From Bhargavaea massiliensis (GTDB lineage: Bacteria; Bacillota; Bacilli; Bacillales_A; Planococcaceae), in contig NZ_JAHBCJ010000006.1 in assembly GCF_018390575.1 (NCBI RefSeq), forward strand, positions 186,001 to 250,000: DNA of 64,000 nt, read 5' to 3'. The notes beneath the pieces are model-generated. The model saw only the letters and a program-made list of their open reading frames with translations. It did not search any database and had not been told where the DNA came from. Below are positions 54,712 to 62,492 of the stretch, piece by piece (positions within the stretch are counted from its first letter, which is position 1; every line of letters begins with the position of its first letter). Both the position numbers and the translations under genes were made by a program.

Positions 54712-55503
54712 TCAGACGATGTAGCCGAGTGAGCGGAGCACGCCCCTGATGAACGATTCGGTATATAAGAACACGTCTTCCTGCTCTTGCTCGCGGAAAA
54801 TATCGTGACGGGCATTTTTCCAATACTTGTACTGGAATTCGTCCCTTCCCTTCATTGTGAGCCATGCATGCATCGCATCAGGATCCGCCAGTTCATCTCG
54901 TCCTGCAGCATGCAGGAGAACCGGCGGCGAGCTTGGCTTCGGTGCGGATTCGCTGATTTCCTTGATGTATGTATACAGTTCCCGGAACCATGCGGCAGTC
55001 GCGACCGGGTGATACAGGTTTTCAGAATCGGCCATACCAAGATCTTGATTCGACGACAGCATATCCTCAGTGATCTGATGGTTAAATTTGATGCCGCCGG
55101 CGATTTTCCCGAGACCCGAAAGAGGCCCTTTCATCCTTGGCGGCAGATGCTTCAGGCGGAACCACGGCGACGTGAGGACCAGACCGGCGCAAGCGAGGCT
55201 GTCATTTCTCGCCATGTCCGCTGCCAGAACTCCTCCAAGACCATGGCCCAGTACGAAAACCGGCAGGTCTTCCGCCATGCCTGTGCGGATGAGCTCCTTT
55301 GCATACCTGCGATATTCAAAAAATCCCTCATCATGGACCTCTGAGCCTGGTTTTCCGTGGCCGGGAAGATCCCCGGCGATGACATGCATGCCGGCAGTCC
55401 TGAACCGTTCTATCAACCAGGCATGCCGTCCGTGATGTTCATATGCGCTGTGCAAAAGAACGACAACAGCCGTCGCCTGCCCGTCCGCTTCCCATTTCCA
55501 CAT
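54712..55503 (-). CDS. Alpha/beta hydrolase resembling YtpA lysophospholipase but without the nucleophilic serine
   Basis: Monoacylglycerol-lipase/lysophospholipase-like fold (Hydrolase_4). Fold features are VVVLLHSAYEHHGRHAWL (oxyanion region), GDLPGHGKPG (about residue 54), the nucleophile elbow and the TSPWFRL strand; the acid is likely in LLHAAGRDELADP and the base in KNARHDIFREQ. The elbow reads FVLGHGLGG, where homologues such as YtpA have GHSxGG. The codon is GGT, so the catalytic Ser is replaced by Gly. The protein is otherwise full length (263 residues, ATG 55503 after AAAGGGGGAG). It may be a non-catalytic homologue or use another residue. Confidence 0.85.
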   Translation of the reverse strand: MWKWEADGQATAVVVLLHSAYEHHGRHAWLIERFRTAGMHVIAGDLPGHGKPGSEVHDEGFFEYRRYAKELIRTGMAEDLPVFVLGHGLGGVLAADMARNDSLACAGLVLTSPWFRLKHLPPRMKGPLSGLGKIAGGIKFNHQITEDMLSSNQDLGMADSENLYHPVATAAWFRELYTYIKEISESAPKPSSPPVLLHAAGRDELADPDAMHAWLTMKGRDEFQYKYWKNARHDIFREQEQEDVFLYTESFIRGVLRSLGYIV

Positions 55504-55622
55504 GTCGGCTCCCCCTTTCCGATTATGCATTGCATTTCTATTTCCCGCTTCCGGTACATAGGAAACAGATTTTGTAGTACGATTATGATACTACATGTTG
55601 CGATGAAAGAGAGGTTTTTCCG

Positions 55623-56135
55623 ATGATTTACCCGTTCAACGGAATCGAACCGAAGATCGACGAGTCCGTTTTTCTTGCAGATTACGTGACAGTGACCGGA
55701 GATGTTGAAATCGGACAGGACTCATCCGTCTGGTTCAATACTGTGATCCGGGGTGACGTGAACGCCACGCGCATAGGCCGTAAAGTGAATATCCAGGACT
55801 TATGCATGCTTCACCAGAGCCCGGCCTATCCGCTCATCATTGAAGACGGGGTGACGGTTGGCCATAACGTGATTCTCCACAGCTGCACCATCCGGAAAAA
55901 CGCGCTGATCGGTATGGGGTCGATTATCCTTGACGGAGCGGAAATCGGTGAAGGGGCTTTTGTCGGCGCCGGCTCGCTTGTTCCTCAGGGCAAAAAGATT
56001 CCGCCCAATGCATTGGCTTTCGGCTCTCCCGCAAAAGTGGTCCGGCAGTTGAATGACGAGGACATCCGGGACATGGAACGCATTGTAACGGAATACGCCG
56101 AGAAGGGCCAGTATTACAAGAGCCTGCAGAAGTGA
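55623..56135 (+). CDS. ytoA: Gamma-carbonic-anhydrase-like hexapeptide protein YtoA
   Basis: Left-handed beta-helix protein of the gamma-CA/PaaY group. Hexapeptide turns run through VTVTGDVEIGQDSSVWFNTVIRGDVNATRIG and VTVGHNVILHSCTIRKNALIGMGSIILDGAEIGEGAFVGAGSLV; the metal-binding His residues are visible in MLHQSP (about residue 62), VGHNVILHSC (about 84 and 89). A helix (DIRDMERIVTEYAEKGQYY) packs at the end. Length 170 equals YtoA. Carbonic anhydrase activity is not assured in this subgroup. The start ATG 55623 follows GAGAGG. Confidence 0.92.
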   Translation: MIYPFNGIEPKIDESVFLADYVTVTGDVEIGQDSSVWFNTVIRGDVNATRIGRKVNIQDLCMLHQSPAYPLIIEDGVTVGHNVILHSCTIRKNALIGMGSIILDGAEIGEGAFVGAGSLVPQGKKIPPNALAFGSPAKVVRQLNDEDIRDMERIVTEYAEKGQYYKSLQK

Positions 56136-56209
56136 ATCCTTTTTTTGCTGTAAGTACGAAATAGCTGCGCAAAGTTTAAAACAAAGGCTATATGTCCGAT
56201 ATGGAAAAC

Positions 56210-56247
56210 AAAAAAGGGAATCCGCATGCATGATGCGGATTCCCTCC
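56210..56247. terminator. Bidirectional terminator between ytoA and metK
   Basis: AGGGAATCCGCAT (56215-56227) pairs perfectly with ATGCGGATTCCCT (56233-56245); the T-run is on the minus strand, so it mainly serves metK. Confidence 0.88.
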
Positions 56248-56268
56248 ATATTTTGTGGCGAATTCCTT

Positions 56269-57465
56269 TTATCGGGAAGCTTTATCTTTTAGCTGGCCTG
56301 CTTTGTCGGTACGCTCCCATGGTAGTTCGATATCGGTGCGCCCAAAGTGGCCGTATGCTGCGGTCTGCTGGTAAATCGGGCGTCGCAGATCAAGCATTTC
56401 AATGATGCCGGCCGGGCGCAGGTCGAACAATTCCCGTACCCATTCGACGAGATCGGCCTCGTCTGCTTGGCCCGTGCCGAATGTGTCAATCGAAATGGAG
56501 ACGGGTTGTGCGACGCCGATTGCGTAAGCAAGCTGAACTTCGCACTTGGAAGCAAGTCCGGCGGCGACGATGTTTTTCGCCACATAGCGTGCCGCATACG
56601 CTGCAGAACGGTCGACTTTCGTCGGATCTTTGCCCGAGAATGCGCCACCGCCATGCCGCGCGTAACCGCCGTAAGTGTCGACGATGATTTTGCGGCCGGT
56701 AAGACCGGCATCCCCTTGTGGGCCTCCGATCACAAATCGTCCCGTCGGGTTGATGAAGAACTTTGTTCCTTCATCAATCAGTTCAGCAGGCACGACAGCA
56801 TCGATGACTTGCTCCCGGATGTCCTTCTGAATCTGCTCAAGCTTGATTTCCGGGTGATGCTGCGTGGAGATGACAATCGTATCCACTCGGACAGGCAAGT
56901 TGTTTTCATCGTATTCAACAGTGACTTGTGTCTTGCCGTCAGGACGAAGATACGGCAGGACCTCTTCCTTGCGCACTTCTGTAAGCCGGCGGGACAGCCG
57001 GTGTGCCAGGCTGATCGGGAGAGGCATCAGTTCGGGTGTTTCATCGCATGCAAAGCCGAACATCAACCCTTGGTCTCCCGCTCCGATCGCTTCCAGCTGG
57101 TCATCAGTCATCGTCCCTTCCCGGGATTCGAGCGCTTCATTGACGCCTGCAGCGATGTCAGGTGACTGTTCATCAATCGCAGTCAGGACAGCAGTGGTCT
57201 CGCTGTCGAAGCCATACTTCGCGCGGGTATAGCCGACTTCCTTGATTGTTTCGCGGACAACTTTCGGAATATCCACATAAGTAGTGGTTGTGATTTCTCC
57301 GGCAACGAGCACAAGGCCGGTCGTCACGGTCGTTTCGCATGCGACCCGGGCATTCGGGTCGTCTTTGATGATCGCATCCAGGATGGCATCTGATATCTGG
57401 TCGCAGATTTTATCCGGGTGGCCTTCGGTGACCGACTCGGATGTGAACAGGCGACGGTTGGTCAT
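56269..57465 (-). CDS. metK: S-adenosylmethionine synthetase
   Basis: Makes SAM from methionine and ATP. Signatures are the start [21 protein letters not shown], the methionine/ATP loop [12 protein letters not shown] (about residue 127), the [19 protein letters not shown]-loop-like motif (about 273) and the RIVAKNI-type [12 protein letters not shown]. Length 398 matches the family (B. subtilis 400). ATG 57465 follows GGAGGAGG. It is preceded by a SAM-I riboswitch, so product feedback acts on transcription. Confidence 0.99.
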   Translation of the reverse strand: MTNRRLFTSESVTEGHPDKICDQISDAILDAIIKDDPNARVACETTVTTGLVLVAGEITTTTYVDIPKVVRETIKEVGYTRAKYGFDSETTAVLTAIDEQSPDIAAGVNEALESREGTMTDDQLEAIGAGDQGLMFGFACDETPELMPLPISLAHRLSRRLTEVRKEEVLPYLRPDGKTQVTVEYDENNLPVRVDTIVISTQHHPEIKLEQIQKDIREQVIDAVVPAELIDEGTKFFINPTGRFVIGGPQGDAGLTGRKIIVDTYGGYARHGGGAFSGKDPTKVDRSAAYAARYVAKNIVAAGLASKCEVQLAYAIGVAQPVSISIDTFGTGQADEADLVEWVRELFDLRPAGIIEMLDLRRPIYQQTAAYGHFGRTDIELPWERTDKAGQLKDKASR

Positions 57466-57593
57466 TGGTTTTCCTCCTCCGCTCCGGCGATTCGCCGGAA
57501 AGTGTTACGGTACTCGTTCCCCTGTCAAGTCCGTCCCCGCGGGGTTGAACTCCAAGCCGTTTTGGGCTTACTGAGGTCGTGGTCAATCCATTT

Positions 57594-57632
57594 AAAAAGG
57601 GCCTTCCACTCACATTCATGAGGAAAGGCCCG
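57594..57632 (-). terminator. Riboswitch-controlled terminator of metK leader
   Basis: On the minus strand GGGCCTTTCCTCA pairs with TGAGTGGAAGGCCC (one-base bulge), followed by five T residues. It lies directly after the SAM aptamer. Confidence 0.85.
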
Positions 57633-57650
57633 GAATCGCTGACACCTTTC

Positions 57651-57771
57651 ACTCTTATCGTCCAAGGCAGACGCCTTGCTTCAGGTTGGCACCTTTTCGG
57701 CCTCCATCATGGAGAACGGCAGGTTGCCGGGTTTCATAGGGCCTGTCCCTCCACCAGCTCGGGATAAGAGT
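57651..57771 (-). promoter_or_regulatory. SAM-I (S-box) riboswitch of metK
   Basis: The minus strand carries the S-box core: CTTATCCCGAGC, GGTGGAGGGA, GGCCCTATGAAACCCGGCAACC and the closing P1 strand (ACTCTTATC at plus 57651-57659 with GATAAGAGT at 57763-57771). With the downstream terminator it would switch metK off when SAM is plentiful. Confidence 0.97.
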
Positions 57772-57787
57772 ATCCGTACAATTTTCC

Positions 57788-57816
57788 ATAGTAATGAATC
57801 GTGCACTTTATGTCAA
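57788..57816 (-). promoter_or_regulatory. Sigma-A promoter of metK
   Basis: On the minus strand TTGACA (57816-57811) and TACTAT (57793-57788) are 17 bases apart. Confidence 0.85.
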
Positions 57817-57902
57817 ACACTAAATGAGGAATACCGGTGCTTCTTGACGGTTTTTGGTCAATTTCACGGAAACGCGTGATTAGTATAGACTAATAAGCAA
57901 AA

Positions 57903-57914
57903 TGTGTTATACTA
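57903..57914 (+). promoter_or_regulatory. CcpN operator over the pckA -10 element
   Basis: TGTGTTATACT at 57903-57913 fits every position of the CcpN consensus TRTGHYATAYW and contains the -10 sequence TATACT. TAGACT about 16 bases upstream is a weak -35. In B. subtilis CcpN represses pckA and gapB under glycolytic conditions. Confidence 0.8.
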
Positions 57915-57969
57915 ATTCACATCATATCAAACCGCTTCCGGGCGGGATTACAAGACAAGGGTGGTACAG

Positions 57970-59556
57970 ATGATGATGTCTTCTAAACTGAGCGATAAAC
58001 TGAATGATCTTCTGGCAGGAGGTTCGATCCGCACACAGCTTTCCGTCGGGGAACTGACACAGATTGCTGTTGAACGCGGCGAAGCGGTTCTGACGGATAA
58101 AGGTGCCGTCCGCGCCACAACCGGAAAATACACGGGCCGCTCTCCCAAAGACCGCTTCATCGTGGAAGAGTCCCCTTCCAAAGAAGACATCGATTGGGGC
58201 AGCGTGAATAAGCCGGTTCAGCCTGAAGTATTCGAAAAGCTCTACGCCAAAGTGCTGGATCACCTTGGCACCAAAAACGAACTTTATGTGTTTAACGGCT
58301 TCGCGGGTGCTGACCCTGCTTCCCGCCTGCATATCCGTGCGGTGAACGAATTTGCATGGCACAACCTTTTCTGCCACCAGCTGTTCATCCGTCCCACGGA
58401 CGAAGAGCTTAAAAAACATGAGCCGCAATTTACAATCGTTTCAGCTCCTACTTTCAAGGCAGACCCTGAAATCGACGGCACGAACTCCGAAGCGTTCGTC
58501 ATGATCTCAATCGAGCGCGGCATCATCCTCATCGGCGGCACTGAGTATGCGGGTGAGATGAAGAAGTCGATCTTCTCGATCATGAACTACCTGCTACCAA
58601 AACAGGATATCCTGTCGATGCACTGCTCGGCCAACGTAGGTGAGGAAGGCGATGTCGCCCTCTTCTTCGGACTTTCCGGAACAGGCAAGACGACTCTTTC
58701 TGCAGACCCGCACCGCAGCCTGATCGGTGACGATGAGCATGGCTGGTCGGAAGAAGGCGTCTTCAACATCGAAGGCGGCTGCTACGCGAAAACGATCAAC
58801 CTTTCAGAGGAAAAGGAACCCCAGATTTACGGTGCCATCCGTGAAGGTTCGGTTCTCGAGAACGTTGTGCTCGACGAAGAGGGCAAGCCGGACTACGATA
58901 ACGGCTCCCTCACCGAGAATACTCGTGCCGCTTACCCGCTTGAATATATCGACGGCAGTGTGATTCCTTCGGTTGCAGGCCATCCGAAGACGATCCTCTT
59001 CCTGACGGCGGATGCATTCGGCGTGCTGCCTCCGATTTCAAAACTGACGAAGGAGCAGGCTATGTACCACTTCCTGAGCGGTTTCACATCCAAGCTCGCA
59101 GGTACGGAGCGCGGCATTACTTCTCCTCAGATGACGTTCTCGACTTGCTTTGGATCCCCATTCCTGCCGCTGCATGCGACAGTGTACGCGGAAATGCTAG
59201 GCAAGAAGATCGATGAGCACGAAGTTAACGTCTTCCTCGTGAACACCGGCTGGACCGGCGGCGAGTACGGTGTCGGCCAGCGGATGAAACTCAGCTACAC
59301 GCGTGCCATGGTCAGTGCTGCGATCGAGGGCAAGCTCGATAACGTGGAAATGGAAAAGGGCTCGGTATTCGGCCTGAATATGCCGATTGAAATTGAAGGC
59401 GTTCCTTCCGAAGTGCTCAACCCGCGCAACGCATGGGCGGACAAGGAAGCATACGATGCAAAGGCGAAGGAACTCACTGCCGCATTCCGTGAGAACTTCA
59501 AGAAATTCGGCACGGTCTCAAAAGAAATTGAAGAAAAAGGCGGCCCGATCCTCTGA
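57970..59556 (+). CDS. pckA: Phosphoenolpyruvate carboxykinase (ATP)
   Basis: Converts oxaloacetate and ATP to PEP, the first committed step of gluconeogenesis. Motifs are the N-terminal [20 protein letters not shown] (about residue 40), [15 protein letters not shown] (about 195), the kinase-1a P-loop [13 protein letters not shown] (about 237), kinase-2 [10 protein letters not shown] and [10 protein letters not shown], and ENTRAAYPL. Length 528 from ATG 57970, which lies six bases after AAGGGTGG; ATG codons follow at once, so the exact start may differ by a residue or two, and GTG 57961 is too close to the ribosome site. It has its own CcpN-type promoter and a strong terminator. Confidence 0.98.
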   Translation: MMMSSKLSDKLNDLLAGGSIRTQLSVGELTQIAVERGEAVLTDKGAVRATTGKYTGRSPKDRFIVEESPSKEDIDWGSVNKPVQPEVFEKLYAKVLDHLGTKNELYVFNGFAGADPASRLHIRAVNEFAWHNLFCHQLFIRPTDEELKKHEPQFTIVSAPTFKADPEIDGTNSEAFVMISIERGIILIGGTEYAGEMKKSIFSIMNYLLPKQDILSMHCSANVGEEGDVALFFGLSGTGKTTLSADPHRSLIGDDEHGWSEEGVFNIEGGCYAKTINLSEEKEPQIYGAIREGSVLENVVLDEEGKPDYDNGSLTENTRAAYPLEYIDGSVIPSVAGHPKTILFLTADAFGVLPPISKLTKEQAMYHFLSGFTSKLAGTERGITSPQMTFSTCFGSPFLPLHATVYAEMLGKKIDEHEVNVFLVNTGWTGGEYGVGQRMKLSYTRAMVSAAIEGKLDNVEMEKGSVFGLNMPIEIEGVPSEVLNPRNAWADKEAYDAKAKELTAAFRENFKKFGTVSKEIEEKGGPIL

Positions 59557-59565
59557 TCGTCCATT

Positions 59566-59600
59566 AAAAAAGCACCTGCGCATGCGCGCAGGTGCTTTTT
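59566..59600. terminator. Bidirectional terminator between pckA and ytmA
   Basis: AAAAAGCACCTGCGC pairs with GCGCAGGTGCTTTTT around ATGC (59566-59600), giving A and T tracts on both sides. Confidence 0.92.
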
Positions 59601-59618
59601 CCTGTACTGAATTGGGGA

Positions 59619-60410
59619 TCAGTTCCCTTTCCCTCTCATCCAATTGCACAAATCCCGTGTGACCCGTGCGGATTCCGCAGGCGGGAAGTAATGGTTGTAC
59701 TCTGCAAAATACCAGGTTTCCACCGGCTTGCCCGCCTCCTTCAGCGCCTCTTCAAGCATGATGGACTGCTCGATCGATACATTTTCATCCTGCCGTCCGT
59801 GAATCAGCAAAAACGGGGCACCAATTTCATTCACATGGAAAAGCGCCGTCCGGTCCCGGTATTCTTCGGGCGCGTTGTTCGGCGATCCCCCAATGACGCG
59901 TTTCATCATCCTGCGGAGTTCCTTCCGCTCCTTGTAGGTAAAGACCACGTCCGAGACGCCCGCCCAGTCCACGACGGATGTGATGTCCTCCCGCATGATT
60001 GCCGTCCAAAGGGCCATGATGCCGCCTCTGGAAAAGGCAAACAGATGGATTCTCGCCGTATCCGTCTTCGGATGCTGTTTCAGCACATCGACCGCATTGA
60101 CCGCATCATACCGGTCTCCGCCCCCGAACTCGTCAAACCCTTCACCACCACGGTTTCCGCGATAATAAGGGGCGAAGACGATAAATCCCTGCTGGGCAAA
60201 CTGCGCAATCCTCGAGGGCCGGACCATCCCGACATGCTGGATGCCGCCCCGCAAGTAAACGATGCCATCGTAGAGGCCTTCTGCTTTCGGTTCGGCGAGC
60301 AATCCCTTTACCCGGTAGCCTGTCGACCAGTAAGTGATTTCCGTCAGCCGCACATTCGGGTTGGGAGACGGGTAAGGCCTTGTATATTCAATTGTTCCGT
60401 TTTCTTTCAT
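59619..60410 (-). CDS. ytmA: Prolyl-oligopeptidase-like alpha/beta hydrolase YtmA
   Basis: S9-type alpha/beta hydrolase, cytoplasmic, 263 residues. Fold features are YLRGGIQHVG (oxyanion strand, about residue 53), FVFAPYYRGNRGGEGFDEFGGGD (about 77) and the nucleophile elbow FAFSRGGIMAL (about 124), with Ser intact. The acid and base are in FLLIHGRQDENVS (Asp about 209) and YNHYFPP (His about 243). Unlike the hydrolase at 54.7 kb all three residues are present. It overlaps ytkD by 23 bp, so the two are coupled. The substrate is unknown; peptides or esters are likely. Confidence 0.9.
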   Translation of the reverse strand: MKENGTIEYTRPYPSPNPNVRLTEITYWSTGYRVKGLLAEPKAEGLYDGIVYLRGGIQHVGMVRPSRIAQFAQQGFIVFAPYYRGNRGGEGFDEFGGGDRYDAVNAVDVLKQHPKTDTARIHLFAFSRGGIMALWTAIMREDITSVVDWAGVSDVVFTYKERKELRRMMKRVIGGSPNNAPEEYRDRTALFHVNEIGAPFLLIHGRQDENVSIEQSIMLEEALKEAGKPVETWYFAEYNHYFPPAESARVTRDLCNWMRGKGN

Positions 60411-60864
60411 CAGCCAGCACCTTCTTTCGGATCCTGTCCATTCCTTCGTCCGACATATGGCGGCTCAGTTTGGCAACGGACTTTTCCCAATCGGATTCTG
60501 CAAGGAAAGCCGCCCCTTCTGTTTCACGGCGTATGAAATTCTCATTGGCGGCCAGGATATTTGCGGCAAACACCCTTTTACAGAAAGGTGGATCGGCATG
60601 GACTACATAATCTGCAACAAAAACAAGATTGCCGGCGGTGATACCGGTCTCTTCGTAAACTTCCCTGACAGCCGCCTGCTCAATCGTCTCGCCCGGCTCT
60701 GCCTTTCCGCCCGGCCACTCAAGACCCCGTTCCGGATGGACGGTCATCAGCCACCGGCTGCCATCGAACGCGGCAACAATGACATGGGTCGGCGCGATCC
60801 TTGCCTGGTCCTTTTCCCAGAACAGGTCGATGCGCTGCCCCGCGCGGTCTTTGTATGTAAACAC
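60388..60864 (-). CDS. ytkD: Nudix hydrolase YtkD (8-oxo-dGTPase type)
   Basis: MutT-like phosphohydrolase; B. subtilis YtkD removes 8-oxo-dGTP. The Nudix box is complete: GGKAEPGETIEQAAVREVYEETGI (G-x5-E-x7-REVYEETG, about residues 53-75). The start is GTG, for which two candidates stand six bases apart (60870, 60864). I choose 60864 because GGAGGG is then six bases away and the product begins MFTYKD, like YtkD. Length 158 matches the homologue. Confidence 0.92.
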   Translation of the reverse strand: MFTYKDRAGQRIDLFWEKDQARIAPTHVIVAAFDGSRWLMTVHPERGLEWPGGKAEPGETIEQAAVREVYEETGITAGNLVFVADYVVHADPPFCKRVFAANILAANENFIRRETEGAAFLAESDWEKSVAKLSRHMSDEGMDRIRKKVLADERKRNN

Positions 60865-60911
60865 CGGCACCCCTCCTCTATTTTAAGTGTAGCGGACGGG
60901 GTACCGGCCCT

Positions 60912-61220
60912 TCAACGGAAATAAGGGAGACTTTCAACGAATTTCTTGGACTCTTCGTCACCGAATTCGTGGACCAGTGCGTAAAGCTTCATCGTTCGCA
61001 AATCGATCTGGTGATTTTCCTTATCAAGATGATAAGGGATCGCGGGGAGATGAGCCCGGATGAAATTTGTCAGTTCCACGTCGCTGATCTGGCTGAACAG
61101 CTTGCTGAAAGTTTCCTCGACCCGGCTGTCCGCCTCGATGGCAAATTCCCAAGGCGCCAAATTCGGAGCCGGGTACACTTGTCTGTGCAGAATCGACACA
61201 TACAATTTATTTTTCTTCAT
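60912..61220 (-). CDS. Conserved hypothetical protein of 102 residues
   Basis: I do not recognise this gene. From ATG 61220 (GGAGG six bases upstream; an ATG two codons earlier directly abuts the ribosome site) it encodes MKKNKLYVSILHRQVYPAPN, a strand-rich start, then a helical C-terminus (LRTMKLYALVHEFGDEESKKFVESLPYF). There is no signal peptide or membrane segment, and the Arg/Lys-Tyr-rich opening suggests a small soluble alpha/beta protein. Homologues in other Bacillales would be needed for a name. It lies between ytkD and dps on the same strand. Confidence 0.75.
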   Translation of the reverse strand: MKKNKLYVSILHRQVYPAPNLAPWEFAIEADSRVEETFSKLFSQISDVELTNFIRAHLPAIPYHLDKENHQIDLRTMKLYALVHEFGDEESKKFVESLPYFR

Positions 61221-61324
61221 GGCCATCCTCCAGGTTAAGCATTTCCCATTAGGATGGTCTTAGATGATTAATTCATGCATAGCGGGCGCCGGGATCGTTC
61301 TGGTATCAATCCGGTGATAAGTTT

Positions 61325-61470
61325 ATTTCGTCATTCACACAGACGATTTCACCATTGAGCCAAGTCATCTCGTCATTCATCCCGATGCAGAGGACGAATG
61401 ATGAAATCAAGACCCGGAATGACGAAACCAAAGTGGCGGATGCAGAGATTGGAGTATCGCAACTGCAACT
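61325..61470. repeat. Head-to-head 21-bp array C
   Basis: Left half: ATTTCGTCATT (61325), ATTTCACCATT (61346) and ATCTCGTCATT (61367), exactly 21 bp apart. Right half in opposite orientation: AATGATGAAATC (61397), AATGACGAAACC (61418) and GATGCAGAGATT (61439), also 21 bp apart. The centre is near 61387. The right half reads as heptads NDEIKTR and NDETKVA, but no ribosome site or start precedes it. It lies downstream of the 3' end of dps. Confidence 0.8.
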
Positions 61471-61579
61471 TCCCGTTGCAATGGACAAATTCCCAGGTAG
61501 CCTTTTATAGAGTGCATCCATCCCTGACAGTAATCAGCAAGTTCGATGACTATGTAATCTCCATTTGTCTCATTAAACC

Positions 61580-61615
61580 ATCAATCAGTTCCGAAAAAAT
61601 TCGGAACTGATTGAT
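61580..61615. terminator. Perfect 16-bp hairpin after dps
   Basis: ATCAATCAGTTCCGAA (61580-61595) pairs perfectly with TTCGGAACTGATTGAT (61600-61615) around AAAA. The minus strand after it (GGTTTAATG) has only a weak T-run, so it may act as a transcript-end stabiliser or weak terminator for dps. Confidence 0.7.
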
Positions 61616-61634
61616 CGGCTTTATTGGCTTGTAA

Positions 61635-62081
61635 TTAGTTTTCTTCGCCAAGGAAGGCGTTGAGCATCCACTGATGCTTTTCGATGCTCTGGTAAATCGA
61701 GTTCAGAAGGTCTTCCGTCATGTCATCCTCTTCTTTTGCGGCAAGGTCCATGCCTTTTTTCAGGGAATCCATGATCTTGTCGAAATCCTCTGTGACTTGC
61801 TTGACCATTGCATTGGCGGATTCGTTTCCGCTGGCTTCTTCCACGACGGAGCTTTCCAGGTGTTCCTTCAGAGTCGCGAGCGGCTGGCCGCCGAGCGTCA
61901 GCATCCGTTCCGCAATCTCATCCATATGTAAGGTAGCCTCGTTATAAAGCTCCTCGAACTTTGCGTGGAGAGTGAAGAACTGTGGGCCCTTTACATACCA
62001 GTGATAGTTGTGCAGTTTCGTGTAAAACACCGACCAGGTCGACACTTGGACATTCAATTCATCAAGCAGTTCTTTAGACAT
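61635..62081 (-). CDS. dps: Dps-family DNA-protecting ferritin
   Basis: Dodecameric mini-ferritin that oxidises and stores iron and coats DNA during stress. The inter-subunit ferroxidase residues are seen in TKLHNYHWYVKGPQFFTLHAKFEELYNE (His about residues 24 and 27, then Glu) and HMDEIAERMLTLGG (Asp/Glu about 53-57). The rest forms the four-helix bundle; there is no long basic tail, so DNA binding may be weak. Length 148. A sigma-B promoter lies upstream, as for B. subtilis dps. ATG 62081 (MSKELLDEL) follows GGAGTG. Confidence 0.95.
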   Translation of the reverse strand: MSKELLDELNVQVSTWSVFYTKLHNYHWYVKGPQFFTLHAKFEELYNEATLHMDEIAERMLTLGGQPLATLKEHLESSVVEEASGNESANAMVKQVTEDFDKIMDSLKKGMDLAAKEEDDMTEDLLNSIYQSIEKHQWMLNAFLGEEN

Positions 62082-62123
62082 ACATCAACACTCCATTTCT
62101 TCAGCAGTCATTCTTCTGTTCAT

Positions 62124-62149
62124 GTTCCCCACCCCGCGCTACAATAAAC
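62124..62149 (-). promoter_or_regulatory. Sigma-B promoter of dps
   Basis: On the minus strand GTTTAT (62149-62144) and GGGAAC (62129-62124) are 14 bases apart, matching the consensus at four of six positions in the -10. Confidence 0.65.
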
Positions 62150-62177
62150 ATGCTTACGATTGGAGTGCTGACTGACA

Positions 62178-62420
62178 ATGAAACACTTATTTATATGGAT
62201 CATCAGATTTTACCGGAAGGCCATTTCACCACTTACTCCGCCAAGCTGCCGCTTTCATCCGACCTGTTCCGCGTATGGGCTTGAAGCGTTTGAAAAGCAT
62301 GGAGCCTTCAAAGGGTTCCTGATGACCATCATCCGGATTTCCAAATGCCACCCGTTTCACGAAGGCGGGTTTGATCCTGTTCCGGACAAGTGGCCCGGCA
62401 AAAAAAACGCTGAAGATTAA
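62178..62420 (+). CDS. yidD: Membrane protein insertion efficiency factor YidD
   Basis: Small peripheral protein that assists YidC-type membrane insertion. The family motif [30 protein letters not shown] (residues 17-46), with its paired cysteines, is complete, followed by [14 protein letters not shown]. Length 80 is typical. An amphipathic N-terminal helix ([12 protein letters not shown]) fits membrane association. It is divergent from dps with a 96-bp gap and is followed by the zinc-binding lipoprotein gene, which has its own promoter. Confidence 0.95.
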   Translation: MKHLFIWIIRFYRKAISPLTPPSCRFHPTCSAYGLEAFEKHGAFKGFLMTIIRISKCHPFHEGGFDPVPDKWPGKKNAED

Positions 62421-62428
62421 ATTCCCGG

Positions 62429-62481
62429 TTGCCAACCCAGTCTTGGTTGAGGTATGATACAAATCGTACTCATTACGATTT
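62429..62481 (+). promoter_or_regulatory. Zur-controlled promoter of the zinc-binding lipoprotein gene
   Basis: TTGCCA (62429-62434) and TATGAT (62453-62458) are 18 bases apart. Directly downstream, AAATCGTA (62461-62468) and TACGATTT (62474-62481) form a perfect inverted repeat with five bases between, differing at one specified position from the Bacillus Zur box. Zinc-loaded Zur would block transcription here. Confidence 0.92.
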
Positions 62482-62492
62482 AGAGGTGGACC

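Noticed and set aside
55566-55590. Inverted GTAGTA/TACTAC as an operator before ytoA
   Set aside because: Short, AT-rich and without a known regulator; a chance match cannot be excluded.
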